From: Bacteroidales bacterium
Lineage (GTDB): Bacteria; Bacteroidota; Bacteroidia; Bacteroidales; Tenuifilaceae
Direction: 5' to 3'
DNA: 64,000 nucleotides
Assembly (NCBI GenBank): GCA_013141385.1
Contig: JABFRB010000011.1
Coordinates: forward strand, 1 to 64,000
A program made the translations under genes and the position numbers. Below, piece after piece: positions 53,129-62,188 of this stretch; positions within the stretch are counted from its first letter, which is position 1; each line of letters begins with the position of its first letter. The notes below the pieces were generated by a model, which made no database searches, was not told the DNA's origin, and was given only the letters and a program-made list of their open reading frames with translations.

Positions 53129-53803
53129 GTATCGCAAAATGCGATAGTGGTTGGATGGGTTGGTTTGAATAGACTCACCGCCTAACCCCCTCTCTATTTT
53201 GCAATAAATAGTGAGTATTTGAAAATTGATAGGTTTTACTAATTACGAACGGTAGGATAGAGAGGGGAGAAAGATGGTGATTTAGCTAGATTGTTGGTTG
53301 CTTGGTTTCCTTCCCTCTTAGGTTCGCCATATTTTCAGGACGCTTGCTGTTTAAACAATGATTTTTGGGAATGGATTAAGGCTGGGAAGGAGGGGAGAGT
53401 GAAAGGTGTTTTGTTTTTTAGGGTTTCGTTGTTGGTGGTTGTGGCTTGGGTGTATGGAGAGATTATCGCAAAATGCGATAGTGGTTGGTTGGGTGGGTTG
53501 AAAGGACTCACCCCCTAACCCCCTCTCTATCTTGCAATAAATAGTGAGTGTTTGAAAATTGATGGGTTTTACTGTTTACAAACGGTAGGATAGAGAGGGG
53601 GGAAAGATGGTGATTTAGCTAGATTGTTGGTTGTTTGGTTCTCTTCCCTCTCAGGCTCGCCATATCTTAAGGCCGCCCGCTGATAAAACAGTGATTTTGG
53701 GTGATGGATTAGGGTTGGTACGGAGGGAAGAGTGAAATGTGTTTTGTTTTTGTTTCTTAGGCTTTCGCTTTTGGTGATTGTGGATTTGGGATGCACGATA
53801 AGG
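53129..53803. repeat. ~335-bp tandem duplication
   Basis: Unit 1 is 53129-53463 and unit 2 is 53464-53803. Both start with TATCGCAAAATGCGATAGTGG, continue with CTAACCCCCTCTCTAT...GGATAGAGAGGGG, and contain GATGGTGATTTAGCTAGATT. A third unit start leads directly into the 21-bp array at 53809. No credible gene; short frames through it are by-products. Confidence 0.8.
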
Positions 53804-53808
53804 CTATT

Positions 53809-54165
53809 GCAAAATGCGATTATTGAGATGCAATGGGGTTTTGTTTTGACGCGGTTGACGATTGTTGTTTCGCAATAGGGTTTTGTGTTGTTGCAATTCA
53901 CGATTGATTATGTGCAAAGAGGTTTTGTTGTTATTCAAATTGGTTTTGTTGGTCTGCAAAGAGTTTTTGATGTTCTGCAAAGAGTTTTTGATGTTCTGCA
54001 AAGTGGTTTTGATTGTCTTCAAAGAGGTTTTGATAACGTGCAATGGTATTTTGATTGACTGCAAAGTGGTTTTGATGGTTTGCAAAGTGGTTTTGATGGT
54101 TTGCAAATAGGTTTTGATTGGCTGCAATTGGATTTTGCTCTATTGCATTGGGATTTTGCCTTGTT
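53809..54165. repeat. 21-bp tandem array B (17 units)
   Basis: Seventeen units of exactly 21 bases, mostly starting GCAA and containing TTTTG about ten bases later (GCAAAGTGGTTTTGATGGTTT spans one unit). No indel in 357 bases. It shares the period and a TTTGnnGnnTTGCAAA core with array A. Open frames on both strands here are by-products of the period being divisible by three. It lies 450 bases upstream of the helical-protein gene at 54615. Confidence 0.85.
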
Positions 54166-54179
54166 TCATGCAAATATTA

Positions 54180-54290
54180 CTGCGGTGCTATGGTCTGAAA
54201 AGCTGCAGAGCAGCTAAATATTTGTAGTGTGTGATTAATGAAACGAAATCGGAGCTGCAGAGCAGCGAAATATTATTAATCGTTCTAAGA
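54180..54290. repeat. CTGCAGAGCAGC/AAATATTTGTAG elements
   Basis: Two copies of GCTGCAGAGCAGC followed by TAAATATT or GAAATATT (about 54200-54225 and 54252-54278). The same type of element with different loop bases is near 25155-25285. The stretch 54290-54614 is the AT-rich leader of the next gene. Confidence 0.5.
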
Positions 54291-54614
54291 TAGATACCAT
54301 TCAAAATATTATCGGATAACGATGTTTGGTTCTAAAAACATTGTATGATTATCCGTTTTATTAATTGTTTTATTGATGTTTTTAACGGGCTGAAAGACCA
54401 ATTTAATCTAACCTTTCAGGGCGAATATAAAAATATACGTAATACCCAAGGCTACACTTCGCATGCTATTGATTAAGATAATATGGACTTACAACCCGTT
54501 AGGGTATATAAAGGACAACTGTAAAATAATGTTAAAATTTATCTACGAATTGATTTTTGGTATACAATTTGAAATAAGGGTTCTCGCAATTATTAACTTT
54601 TTAAATTAAATCGA

Positions 54615-55526
54615 ATGAACATTCTTCAAAAAGTAAAACTTACCATGTACATGGTTGTTAAGGATTTTTTGAGGCTTAATGCAACCATTGTGGAGAACCT
54701 ACCGAATTACAAGACGAATGCCACCGTACTAGATGGCAATATCCTCAAGATTCAGGGGGCTGCCGAGCTACAGGCGTTTAAAAAAACGGGGATTGCTGAT
54801 GAGAAAAATCAGCTGCGAGCCTCGTTGATTGCACAAGCGGAAGATTTTTCGCTTAAATTGGTTGCTTATGCTGCCAATGTAGGGAATATGATACTACTTA
54901 AGGAGGTAAAGTACACGAAAAGTGAGATGATCCGTGCTGCGGATGCCGATTTGAAAAACATGGCACAGTGCATCTATAACCGTGCTCATGAGAATATTGA
55001 CGCATTAGCTGCTTATGGGATTGCCGAGAGGATGGTTACCATGTTCCTTAATACGATAAATTCGTTTAACGAGGCAATTCCAACGGTTCGTGAAGGGGCT
55101 ATGAGTAAGAAGCTTTATACAACGCAGCTGGAGGATTTGTACAAAGAAATGGATGCTGCGCTAAGCAATATTGATAGGATTGTTGAGATAGTTCGGTTAT
55201 CGCACCCCGATTTTTATAGAGGTTACCAGAATAGCCGATTGGTTATTAAGAGAAGTGGTGGTTCGGTTGCGCTAAAGGGTGTGGTTACGGATGCCTCAAG
55301 TCATGAACCTTTAAGGGGTGTAACGCTTATTATTGCCCCAGTTGATGGTAATGGTGCAGCTATTGTAAAGAAAACCGCTGATAAGGGTGGTTTTATGGTT
55401 AAATCGTTATCAGAGGGGGTTTATAATGTAACCGTATCGAAGAGTGGCTATAAGGATCAGGTGGTAACTGTAGCTATTACGAATGGGGAGCTGAGCGTTT
55501 TGAATGTTGAGATGAATAAGAATTAG
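54615..55526 (+). CDS. Helical protein with PDFY motif plus C-terminal beta-sandwich (copy 2)
   Basis: A 303-residue cytoplasmic-looking protein. Residues 1-210 are helical and align with the protein at 34980, including QLRASLIAQAEDFSLKLVAY (compare ELENKVYEVISVVYAMATR) and HPDFYRGYQNSR at 197-208 (PDFY at 198 here, 199 there). Residues about 218-303 form a carboxypeptidase-regulatory or Cna-B-like beta-sandwich (LKGVVTDASSHEPLRGVTL, DKGGFMVKSL, EGVYNVTVSKSGY). That domain is absent from the other copy. It is preceded by the 335-bp duplication and 21-bp array B. Function unknown. Confidence 0.75.
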   Translation: MNILQKVKLTMYMVVKDFLRLNATIVENLPNYKTNATVLDGNILKIQGAAELQAFKKTGIADEKNQLRASLIAQAEDFSLKLVAYAANVGNMILLKEVKYTKSEMIRAADADLKNMAQCIYNRAHENIDALAAYGIAERMVTMFLNTINSFNEAIPTVREGAMSKKLYTTQLEDLYKEMDAALSNIDRIVEIVRLSHPDFYRGYQNSRLVIKRSGGSVALKGVVTDASSHEPLRGVTLIIAPVDGNGAAIVKKTADKGGFMVKSLSEGVYNVTVSKSGYKDQVVTVAITNGELSVLNVEMNKN

Positions 55527-55534
55527 AAAAGAAG

Positions 55535-56142
55535 AGGGTGTCTCGGATTTTGAGATGTCCTCAATGTTATTAGTATAGTGAACCCTGCGAAGGCAGGGTT
55601 TTCTATTTGAATATTATATGGCAAGGCTTTAAAAGAATTTCAATAGTTATATGACTTGTACGAATGGAGTTCAATGAAATAACGATTGTTTACTCAATTA
55701 ATCTTTTCGCTAAAGTAGTGTATTAATTATTTTATCGGATTAAAAATCAAAATTTATTGTCACATATTTCATTATATAGATTTATTTCATTAAATTTGAT
55801 ACAATTAGTATGTTTTAATTGTAAATGTTAATTTAAAATAATTAATAATCTATTTAAGGTGCAACTAATATTAAAATAAAATTTATTATAGTATCAGTAT
55901 TTTATATGTTTTTTGTAATAAAATATGTGCATTTGATTATTATTAGGTTATTAGTTAATATGAAAAATAGAACTTTATTTAAACAAAAAAAGGCTAAATA
56001 TTTCTTTAGTAGGATATTAAAATATAGATTACCACTTATCCTTAAAAAATTCATATTACACTATAGTTTTATGAATAAATCACCTCCACTATTTTGTTGT
56101 TTGTTAGAGTTAATCATAATATAAACTTAAAATTTTATTATA
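55535..56142. other. Intergenic region before the glycan cluster
   Basis: Begins with a terminator-like hairpin (GGGTGTCTC...GAGATGTCC, about 55535-55560). An ATGTTATTAGTATAGTGAACCC element with a GCGAAGGC loop (about 55563-55610) follows; its relative is at 62365-62400. The rest is very AT-rich. A 72-codon frame at 55906 is not convincing as a gene. Confidence 0.45.
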
Positions 56143-57087
56143 ATGAAACAAATCCTTATTTTTTTATTGATAATTATTTCAAATATAGTGAAATCACAGA
56201 CACCAGATAACGATCCTCATTTTGTATTAGACACATACGATAACTTCAATTCCCTTAACTCGAGTTTATGGAATAGTGTACCAAATGGAACTTGGGGACT
56301 TGAAACTTTTAATGCAAATAATGTCACTGCAACAGGCGGTGTTCTAACCCTTAAATGCGAAAAGATAAATGGTAACTATATTTCAGGAGGAATTGAAACT
56401 GTAAATAAAAAAACTTTTTCTTACGGATATTATGAGATTTATAGTCAGATACCCAAGGGTATGGGTTATTGGGGTGGTTTCTGGTTTCATATGGGAAGTA
56501 GTACATGTGCAAGACATGAAATTGATGTTTTAGAACCAAATGGTTGTGATTGTTCAATTGGAACTCAATTTCATTGTGGTCTAGGAAATTATAATACATC
56601 TTGCTATGGAGGATTTTTAGCTGAAACTGTAACAGGGTTAAATGATTTGACATTGGATTATAACAAATATTCCTTACAATGGACACCAAGTCTAGTTAAA
56701 ATTTCAGTAAATGATAATTTAGTAAAAGAGTTTTCAGACCCTAAAATTGTATCAGATAACCCTATGTATATGTTTTTGACTTTCCAAATTGATCCGAATT
56801 GTACACCAAATAGTTCAACAGTTTTTCCCGCTTTTTGGAAATATAAATCTTTTAAATATTATAAATTAAAAACAGATTGTTCTAATGGTATTGTATCTAG
56901 TAATTTTGATTTTATAAATCATGAATACAAAGTACAGAAGTATTATTCATTGAGTAGTTCAACCATTCCAAGTAATTCAAGTATTATTCTTCGAGCTACT
57001 GACTATATTGAGTTGGATGAAGATTTTATAGTACCTTATGGAAGCGAATTTACAGCAATCACCCATTGTTTAACATGTCCTCAATAA
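56143..57087 (+). CDS. Secreted GH16-family glycoside hydrolase
   Basis: A 314-residue exported enzyme (signal peptide about 1-18). The GH16 active site HEIDVLEP is visible, with nucleophile E126, D128 and acid/base E131. Around it are the family features YGYYEIYSQIPKGMGYWGGFWF and the later WKYKSFKYYKL strand. Members cleave beta-1,3 or beta-1,4 glucans and galactans; the substrate cannot be told. After about residue 245 an extra C-terminal segment (SNFDFINHEYKVQKYYSLSS) may be an adhesion or sorting region. It opens a cluster with the S74/T9SS protein and two glycosyltransferases. Confidence 0.85.
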   Translation: MKQILIFLLIIISNIVKSQTPDNDPHFVLDTYDNFNSLNSSLWNSVPNGTWGLETFNANNVTATGGVLTLKCEKINGNYISGGIETVNKKTFSYGYYEIYSQIPKGMGYWGGFWFHMGSSTCARHEIDVLEPNGCDCSIGTQFHCGLGNYNTSCYGGFLAETVTGLNDLTLDYNKYSLQWTPSLVKISVNDNLVKEFSDPKIVSDNPMYMFLTFQIDPNCTPNSSTVFPAFWKYKSFKYYKLKTDCSNGIVSSNFDFINHEYKVQKYYSLSSSTIPSNSSIILRATDYIELDEDFIVPYGSEFTAITHCLTCPQ

Positions 57088-57108
57088 TAATTCTAATAAC
57101 TTATAAAA

Positions 57109-57966
57109 ATGAAAAAAATAATAAACTTTACCTTGATTTTAGGTATACTTTTTTTTGCCAATACAAACTATACATATTCTCAACTAAAAGTCCTAAGTAA
57201 TGGAAGTGTTGAAATTAACTCATACGCACTTGATTATGGACGAGCTGTCAGAACTACAGTACATAATCCAAATGCTTGTGCTTACCACTTAACATATAAT
57301 GGAGTTGATAAATTTTATGTTTCAGCATCAGGTTTTTTATGGTGTTCTCAGGGAGGATATTTTGGCTCTGATTTAAAATTAAAGCAAAACATCAATAAGA
57401 TAAATTCTCCTTTATCTCTAGTTATGAAATTGAATGGAATCCAATTTGATTATAAAGAGGATAAAGGTGTGAAAAAAGAAAAAGGTCAAAGACTTGGATT
57501 TATCGCTCAAGATATTGAAAAGATTTTACCGGGTATTGTAAAAACTATGCCAGATAGTACAAAAGGTATTGCTTATACTGACTTAACGGCTTTGCTTGTT
57601 GAAGCTATTAAAGAACAACAGAATCAAATTGACGAACTAAAAAAATTAATAAACATTTCTTATTCTCAAAAACAAATAATTGAAGAATCAAATGAATCTA
57701 ATGATTTACCGAATCTTAAACAGAATTCACCTAACCCTTTTAATAAGATTACTAAAATAGGCTATTTTTTGCCTGAAACTATTAAAAAAGCATCGCTTTT
57801 TATATATGACATGAACGGTAAACAAATTAAAAATATGCCTATATATGAAAGAGGAAATGGATATATTACCATTAATGAATCTGACTTGCAACCTGGCATC
57901 TATATTTATTCATTAATTGTAGATGATAAAGAAGTAGATACAAAGAAAATGATTTTGACAAATTAA
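57109..57966 (+). CDS. Secreted S74-type autoprotease/chaperone protein with T9SS tail
   Basis: A 285-residue protein with signal peptide (about 1-24). Residues about 86-180 are a peptidase S74 intramolecular chaperone domain, normally found at the end of phage tail spikes: FGSDLKLKQNI has the Ser87-Lys92 dyad, followed by RLGFIAQDIEKILP and LTALLVEAIKEQQNQIDEL. Residues about 203-285 are a type IX secretion C-terminal domain (NLKQNSPNPFNKITKIGYFL, GKQIKNM, LQPGIYIYSL). The gene follows GH16 by 21 bases and is co-transcribed. A strong terminator follows. Confidence 0.85.
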   Translation: MKKIINFTLILGILFFANTNYTYSQLKVLSNGSVEINSYALDYGRAVRTTVHNPNACAYHLTYNGVDKFYVSASGFLWCSQGGYFGSDLKLKQNINKINSPLSLVMKLNGIQFDYKEDKGVKKEKGQRLGFIAQDIEKILPGIVKTMPDSTKGIAYTDLTALLVEAIKEQQNQIDELKKLINISYSQKQIIEESNESNDLPNLKQNSPNPFNKITKIGYFLPETIKKASLFIYDMNGKQIKNMPIYERGNGYITINESDLQPGIYIYSLIVDDKEVDTKKMILTN

Positions 57967-57973
57967 CATTTAT

Positions 57974-58006
57974 AAAAGCAAGCAATTTTAATTATTGCTT
58001 GCTTTT
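57974..58006 (+). terminator. Terminator after the S74/T9SS gene
   Basis: Perfect 13-bp stem AAAAGCAAGCAAT / ATTGCTTGCTTTT with a seven-base loop. Confidence 0.85.
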
Positions 58007-58069
58007 ATTAGTTTTGTCATAAATACACATTTGAGTTTAACGCTTAATTTATAATTTATTTATTCAAAA

Positions 58070-58816
58070 ATGATTAATAATAAGATTATTACAGTTGTAC
58101 TTCCTGCATATAATGCATCAAAAACGTTGGAGATCACTTATTCTGAAATTCCATTTGATATTGTAGATAATGTTATACTCGTTGATGATTGTAGTAAAGA
58201 TAATACACATGAAATTGCTGAAAGGTTAAATATTCAGCATGTTATAATACATGAGGAGAATAAAGGTTATGGTGGAAATCAAAAGACATGTTATAATAAG
58301 GCATTAGAATTAAATAGTGATATTGTTATTATGCTTCATCCTGATTACCAATACACACCTAGGTTAATTCATTCTATGGCGTTTTTAATAGCAAACGATT
58401 TGTACGATGTTGTTTTTGGATCACGTATTTTAGGTAAAGGAGCATTGAAAGGTGGAATGCCAATTTATAAATATATAGCAAATCGTATTCTTACATTTAT
58501 TCAGAATCTGTTAATGAATCAAAAACTATCTGAATACCATACGGGTTATAGAGCGTTTTCACGCAAAGTTTTAGAATCTATAAATTATCAAAATAATTCT
58601 GATGATTTTATTTTTGATAATGAAATAATTGCTCAAATATTTTTTCAAGGCTATGATATTGCAGAAATTACATGTCCAACAAAATATTCTGAGGGCTCAT
58701 CATCAATTAACTTATCTCGGAGTATTAAATATGGATTTGGTGTTCTTCGTGTATCTTTCTTGTATTTTTTTCAGAAAAAGAAGTTGTTTAAAATTAAACT
58801 ATTTACATCCAAATGA
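58070..58816 (+). CDS. Family 2 glycosyltransferase (dolichol-phosphate-mannose-synthase-like)
   Basis: A 248-residue cytoplasmic or membrane-associated GT-A enzyme. Features: TVVLPAYNASKTLE (residues about 8-21), ILVDDCSKDNT, HEENKGYGGNQKT, LHPDYQY (the DxD-position motif) and YHTGYRAFSRKV, all in family order. It lacks C-terminal membrane helices, so it resembles DPM1-type enzymes that load sugar onto a polyprenyl phosphate. The next gene encodes a GT-C-like membrane protein that could use such a donor. Confidence 0.85.
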   Translation: MINNKIITVVLPAYNASKTLEITYSEIPFDIVDNVILVDDCSKDNTHEIAERLNIQHVIIHEENKGYGGNQKTCYNKALELNSDIVIMLHPDYQYTPRLIHSMAFLIANDLYDVVFGSRILGKGALKGGMPIYKYIANRILTFIQNLLMNQKLSEYHTGYRAFSRKVLESINYQNNSDDFIFDNEIIAQIFFQGYDIAEITCPTKYSEGSSSINLSRSIKYGFGVLRVSFLYFFQKKKLFKIKLFTSK

Positions 58817-58904
58817 TTTTTCAGTAATTGGAAGTCAATTCTTAAACCTTTGATAAAAACATTTTTAAATATATTGAAATCATAATGTTTACAAAATATA
58901 AAAA

Positions 58905-60485
58905 ATGAATAATTACAAATTCAAATGGTATAAAGAAAGCAACATTTTTTACTTTGTTTTTATTGTAAATCTTATTTTAATCTTTACTGTAAGGTTTTAT
59001 CCATCAATTGATGGGCCTTCGCATTTATATAATGCGAATATTATAAGTCACTTAGTAAGTGGCAATAATACTCCTTTGAATGATTTTTATATTCTTAATA
59101 AAATTCCTACTCCAAATTGGTTAAGCCATTTTTTGTTGTCATTATTTATATTTGTTTTCCCTGCATGGTTGGCCGAGAAGTTATTGCTGATTATCTATTT
59201 AACAGGATTAGTTTTTTCATTTCGATTACTAATTAAAGAATTAAGCCCTGATAATGTTGGTTTGAGTATATTTATTTTTCCATTTGCATATTCGTTTTTA
59301 TTTTATTTGGGTTTTTATAACTATTGTTTATCCTTTATACTCCTGTTTTTTTCACTTTACTATTGGTTAGGAACCAGAGATAAAAAAGGCTATAGAAAGC
59401 ATATTGTTATGTTTTTACTGCTAACAATAACATATTTTTCTAATATCCTAACATATGCGTTTACAGGCTTTTGTTTAGGTTTATTTATTGTTGCATTTTC
59501 AATATCAAACTATTTAAAGAACCAAGATAAGTGGTTTGTAATTAAGTCAACTTTTAAAGAGTTACTATTTTTATTTATATCTGCTATACCAAGTTTGATA
59601 TTATTTATAATTTTTTATAGTAATATAACTTTTTCCTCGTCAGATCACAAATATACAACAGATGACCTTTTCAATTGGATAGATGTTGTAAGACCTTTGA
59701 TTATTTACGATGGGAGCGAAGGAAAAATATCGTCCCAATTTCTTCATCTAATTATTATTATTGTATCGATTTCTGTTTATAGAAGGTTTAATAACCCGTT
59801 TAAAAGCTATTTTTCACTTATAAACAAAAATGATGTTTTGCTGCTACCTATTCTTTTATCCTTAGTATTACTTTTTATTGTTCCAGATGGTTCAGGTGCA
59901 GGTATGATGTCGGATAGATATTGTATTATGTTTTATATGCTACTTATAATTTGGGTTGCATCACAACCTTTAAATGATAAAATTAGGCAGCTAATTGTTC
60001 TGATAATTGTCTTTCTCCATTTTGCCTTACTTTTTAAGCACACTTTTGGTGTTTTAAAAATGCTAGATAAAGAAGCAATTTGTATTTATAAAACTTCCGA
60101 TTACATAGAACCAAATACTATTGTTTTACCTGTAAACTTCTCGGATAATTGGCTTGAACCCAATTTCTTTAACTATTTGGGTGTGGACAAACAAATTATT
60201 TTACTTCAAAATTATGAAGCAAGTATTGGTTGGTTTCCAGTTAAATGGAATATGGAAAAAATGCCTAAAGTACTACTTGGTAATAGAACAACGATTTCTT
60301 CTCTTCACTGGTTGAGCAATACAGAATCTAATAAGGTAAGAAAGATTGATTATGTTTTTTTATATGGAAATACCTTGATGCTCAACGATCCAAGATGGAA
60401 AGAACTAAAAGAAATATTAATATCTGATTATAAATTGATTTATATCTCAGATAATAAATGGATTGAACTTTATAAACTGAGATGA
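58905..60485 (+). CDS. Polytopic membrane protein, GT-C glycosyltransferase-like
   Basis: A 526-residue protein with about ten hydrophobic helices. After TM1 there is a conserved-looking loop SIDGPSHLYNANII, where Asp and His in the first outer loop recall the catalytic acid of GT-C enzymes. A C-terminal soluble segment of about 120 residues follows the last helix. It probably adds a sugar from a lipid carrier on the outer face of the inner membrane, working with the GT2 enzyme just upstream. The assignment rests on topology and that loop only. Confidence 0.6.
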   Translation: MNNYKFKWYKESNIFYFVFIVNLILIFTVRFYPSIDGPSHLYNANIISHLVSGNNTPLNDFYILNKIPTPNWLSHFLLSLFIFVFPAWLAEKLLLIIYLTGLVFSFRLLIKELSPDNVGLSIFIFPFAYSFLFYLGFYNYCLSFILLFFSLYYWLGTRDKKGYRKHIVMFLLLTITYFSNILTYAFTGFCLGLFIVAFSISNYLKNQDKWFVIKSTFKELLFLFISAIPSLILFIIFYSNITFSSSDHKYTTDDLFNWIDVVRPLIIYDGSEGKISSQFLHLIIIIVSISVYRRFNNPFKSYFSLINKNDVLLLPILLSLVLLFIVPDGSGAGMMSDRYCIMFYMLLIIWVASQPLNDKIRQLIVLIIVFLHFALLFKHTFGVLKMLDKEAICIYKTSDYIEPNTIVLPVNFSDNWLEPNFFNYLGVDKQIILLQNYEASIGWFPVKWNMEKMPKVLLGNRTTISSLHWLSNTESNKVRKIDYVFLYGNTLMLNDPRWKELKEILISDYKLIYISDNKWIELYKLR

Positions 60486-60585
60486 TTTGTTATGTGGTAG
60501 TATGATTTTTGATTCCGCTCAATGTTTGGCTTTTACATATCTGATTTTATTAGAAAGTACTCATGGTTTAGTTTGTTATTCAACT

Positions 60586-60594
60586 CCCTTCGGG
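60586..60594. repeat. Left target-site duplication of the IS
   Basis: CCCTTCGGG directly before the left inverted end; the same nine bases follow the right end at 62180-62188. Confidence 0.75.
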
Positions 60595-60636
60595 TGGGGT
60601 GTAAGAAAGGTTGTTTTTTGAATAATAAATATCACC

Positions 60637-61815
60637 CTATTTTGCAAACATTTCCTTTCTTCGCTTCAGAAGGGTCTTGCCAATATTGGCATTCCCCCAT
60701 TGTCTTAACTCCTTAATGGATATGGTTTCTAGGGCTTTTTTTATTTCGCTTTTGCATCCAAGGTCAAATGTAAAAGCAGGTATACACAAAGCAAGGTCTG
60801 TTATCCCAATCATTTTGTTACTACTTAAATAATTTTTGTATTTACCGAACGAGGATTCAATTATATCGCTTGTTATTACCAATGTTTGTTTGGTTACTCT
60901 GTCAACTACCATATCAAAATATTCTTGCACTTTTTGTGCGAAAACTTTGAGCCTCCCTGACGTGAAAGTTTTTAACTCGTTCATGCTTTTCTTCATAGTC
61001 TTATGGGTTAGACCATTATGTTTTAAAATTTTCATTATCAAATTATTTGCCCGCATAATTTTATCAATTTCCTTGACTAAATCTCGCTTCTCCACCAGCC
61101 AAGATAGCTCCTCTTTTATCTGCTGGTTGATGCTGGAAAGCTCCCCTGTCAGCTGATCGTACGTTTTCATTGCGGTCATTGCCCAATCAGATAGGAACTT
61201 GATATTCATAAACCTAGAATCAATTCTTTGTTTTGGGGGTATTATGTGAGCAATTTGTGAACAACAAAGCCTAAAACGCATCTGTGATAGGGATTTGGTA
61301 AACTCTTCAAATTCCGTGTTGTTTGCATAAATACTTTTAAGTATGGATGCGAACCAATGTGAGATATCTGGAACATGCTCTATTTCCTGGAGACATGCGG
61401 TTTTTTTCAAATTGTTGCCACAATCCGACAACAGGTATACTATTTCCCCGATTTCATTCTTCAGCTCATCAATGATTACAGAGATATCTTCCGCTTTCCA
61501 TTTTGATCTGGCCATGCTGCACAGCGGAGTTAAATCTCCGTATTGTAAAGGTTTTTTAAAATCAACCCTGCTCAGCTGTACTCCCATTATAATAAGAAGC
61601 TTCTCTTGCCCAATCTGTATGCTCTCATCAATAATAAGGATCCAATCGTTCGATCTTTCCTTACTCTTATTCAGCTGGTAAACTCCAATTTTCTTTACCC
61701 AGGAAAGTATGGTAGAGTGGGTTGGTTTGCGTGTGGTGGTATTTATATATATGTTTATAATCACTCCAACCTTAGCTACAGCACGAAAGCTTGCGGATGT
61801 TTGTAGCTTTATCAT
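60637..61815 (-). CDS. DDE transposase of the IS
   Basis: A 392-residue transposase starting at the ATG at 61815 (a TTG lies just before it). Catalytic acids in family order: D63 in WILIIDESIQIG, D131 in YLLSDCGNNLKK and E320 in TSDIIESSFGKYK. An N-terminal segment (THSTILSWVKKIGVYQL) resembles a DNA-binding helical region. No frameshift or stop is seen. The reading frame begins 60 bases after the small partner gene. Confidence 0.85.
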   Translation of the reverse strand: MIKLQTSASFRAVAKVGVIINIYINTTTRKPTHSTILSWVKKIGVYQLNKSKERSNDWILIIDESIQIGQEKLLIIMGVQLSRVDFKKPLQYGDLTPLCSMARSKWKAEDISVIIDELKNEIGEIVYLLSDCGNNLKKTACLQEIEHVPDISHWFASILKSIYANNTEFEEFTKSLSQMRFRLCCSQIAHIIPPKQRIDSRFMNIKFLSDWAMTAMKTYDQLTGELSSINQQIKEELSWLVEKRDLVKEIDKIMRANNLIMKILKHNGLTHKTMKKSMNELKTFTSGRLKVFAQKVQEYFDMVVDRVTKQTLVITSDIIESSFGKYKNYLSSNKMIGITDLALCIPAFTFDLGCKSEIKKALETISIKELRQWGNANIGKTLLKRRKEMFAK

Positions 61816-61877
61816 CAATAGTACTTGAATTAAAGTACAATCAAATCGGCTATATCTGGGGTTGTTATTTTTATCCG

Positions 61878-62102
61878 CTACGCAAGTATATTCTCTACCT
61901 TTTTTTTTATAGCTTCAAGTTCTCGCTGAAGGCTATCAGCCTTATGTTTATGTAAGAATGCTTTTGCCTTCCATTTTTCCCTACCTGCTTTTGTTTCTGA
62001 CAAACGCTTGTTTAACTCCTTATTTTCAAGCCTTCTTGAAATAGCTAGTTTCTTCCAGTTGATAGTTTGTGATGGTTTAGTGTCTGTGGATTTCTTTGCC
62101 AT
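61878..62102 (-). CDS. Small helical IS-encoded protein
   Basis: A 74-residue Lys/Glu-rich coiled-coil protein (WKKLAISRRLENKELNKRL, REKWKAKAFLHKHKADSL). It lies inside the inverted ends, upstream of the transposase on the same strand. It is probably a DNA-binding or regulatory accessory of the IS, or the N-terminal part of a transposase encoded in two pieces. Confidence 0.7.
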   Translation of the reverse strand: MAKKSTDTKPSQTINWKKLAISRRLENKELNKRLSETKAGREKWKAKAFLHKHKADSLQRELEAIKKKVENILA

Positions 62103-62188
62103 AATGTTTTTTTGGGCAAGATAAGAATAATAAATGGGGTGATAATATATTTACATATATTAACCTTTCTTACACCCCACCCTTCGGG

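Larger units (their letters stand above)
60595..62179 (-). mobile_element. Complete insertion sequence, two-gene DDE type
   Basis: A 1585-bp element with perfect 18-bp inverted ends TGGGGTGTAAGAAAGGTT (60595-60612 and complement 62162-62179), flanked by the 9-bp direct repeat CCCTTCGGG. It encodes a small helical protein (61878-62102) and a DDE transposase (60637-61815) on the minus strand. I cannot assign the IS family without a search. Confidence 0.85.

Noticed and set aside
52001-53137. Longer start of the CorA gene at 53137
   Set aside because: The extra 40 residues have no family similarity and lie in repeat-type DNA; the ATG at 53017 matches the usual CorA start.
53804-54173. Open frames on both strands in array B (Lys/Thr/Leu- or Cys/Val/Leu-rich, Asn/His-rich)
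   Set aside because: Three different frames are open over the same bases, which is the effect of a 21-bp period and not of coding selection.
55906-56124. 72-codon frame in an AT-rich stretch
   Set aside because: Ile/Lys/Leu/Phe-rich with no signal peptide pattern or family; it lies in a very AT-rich leader and is likely noise.
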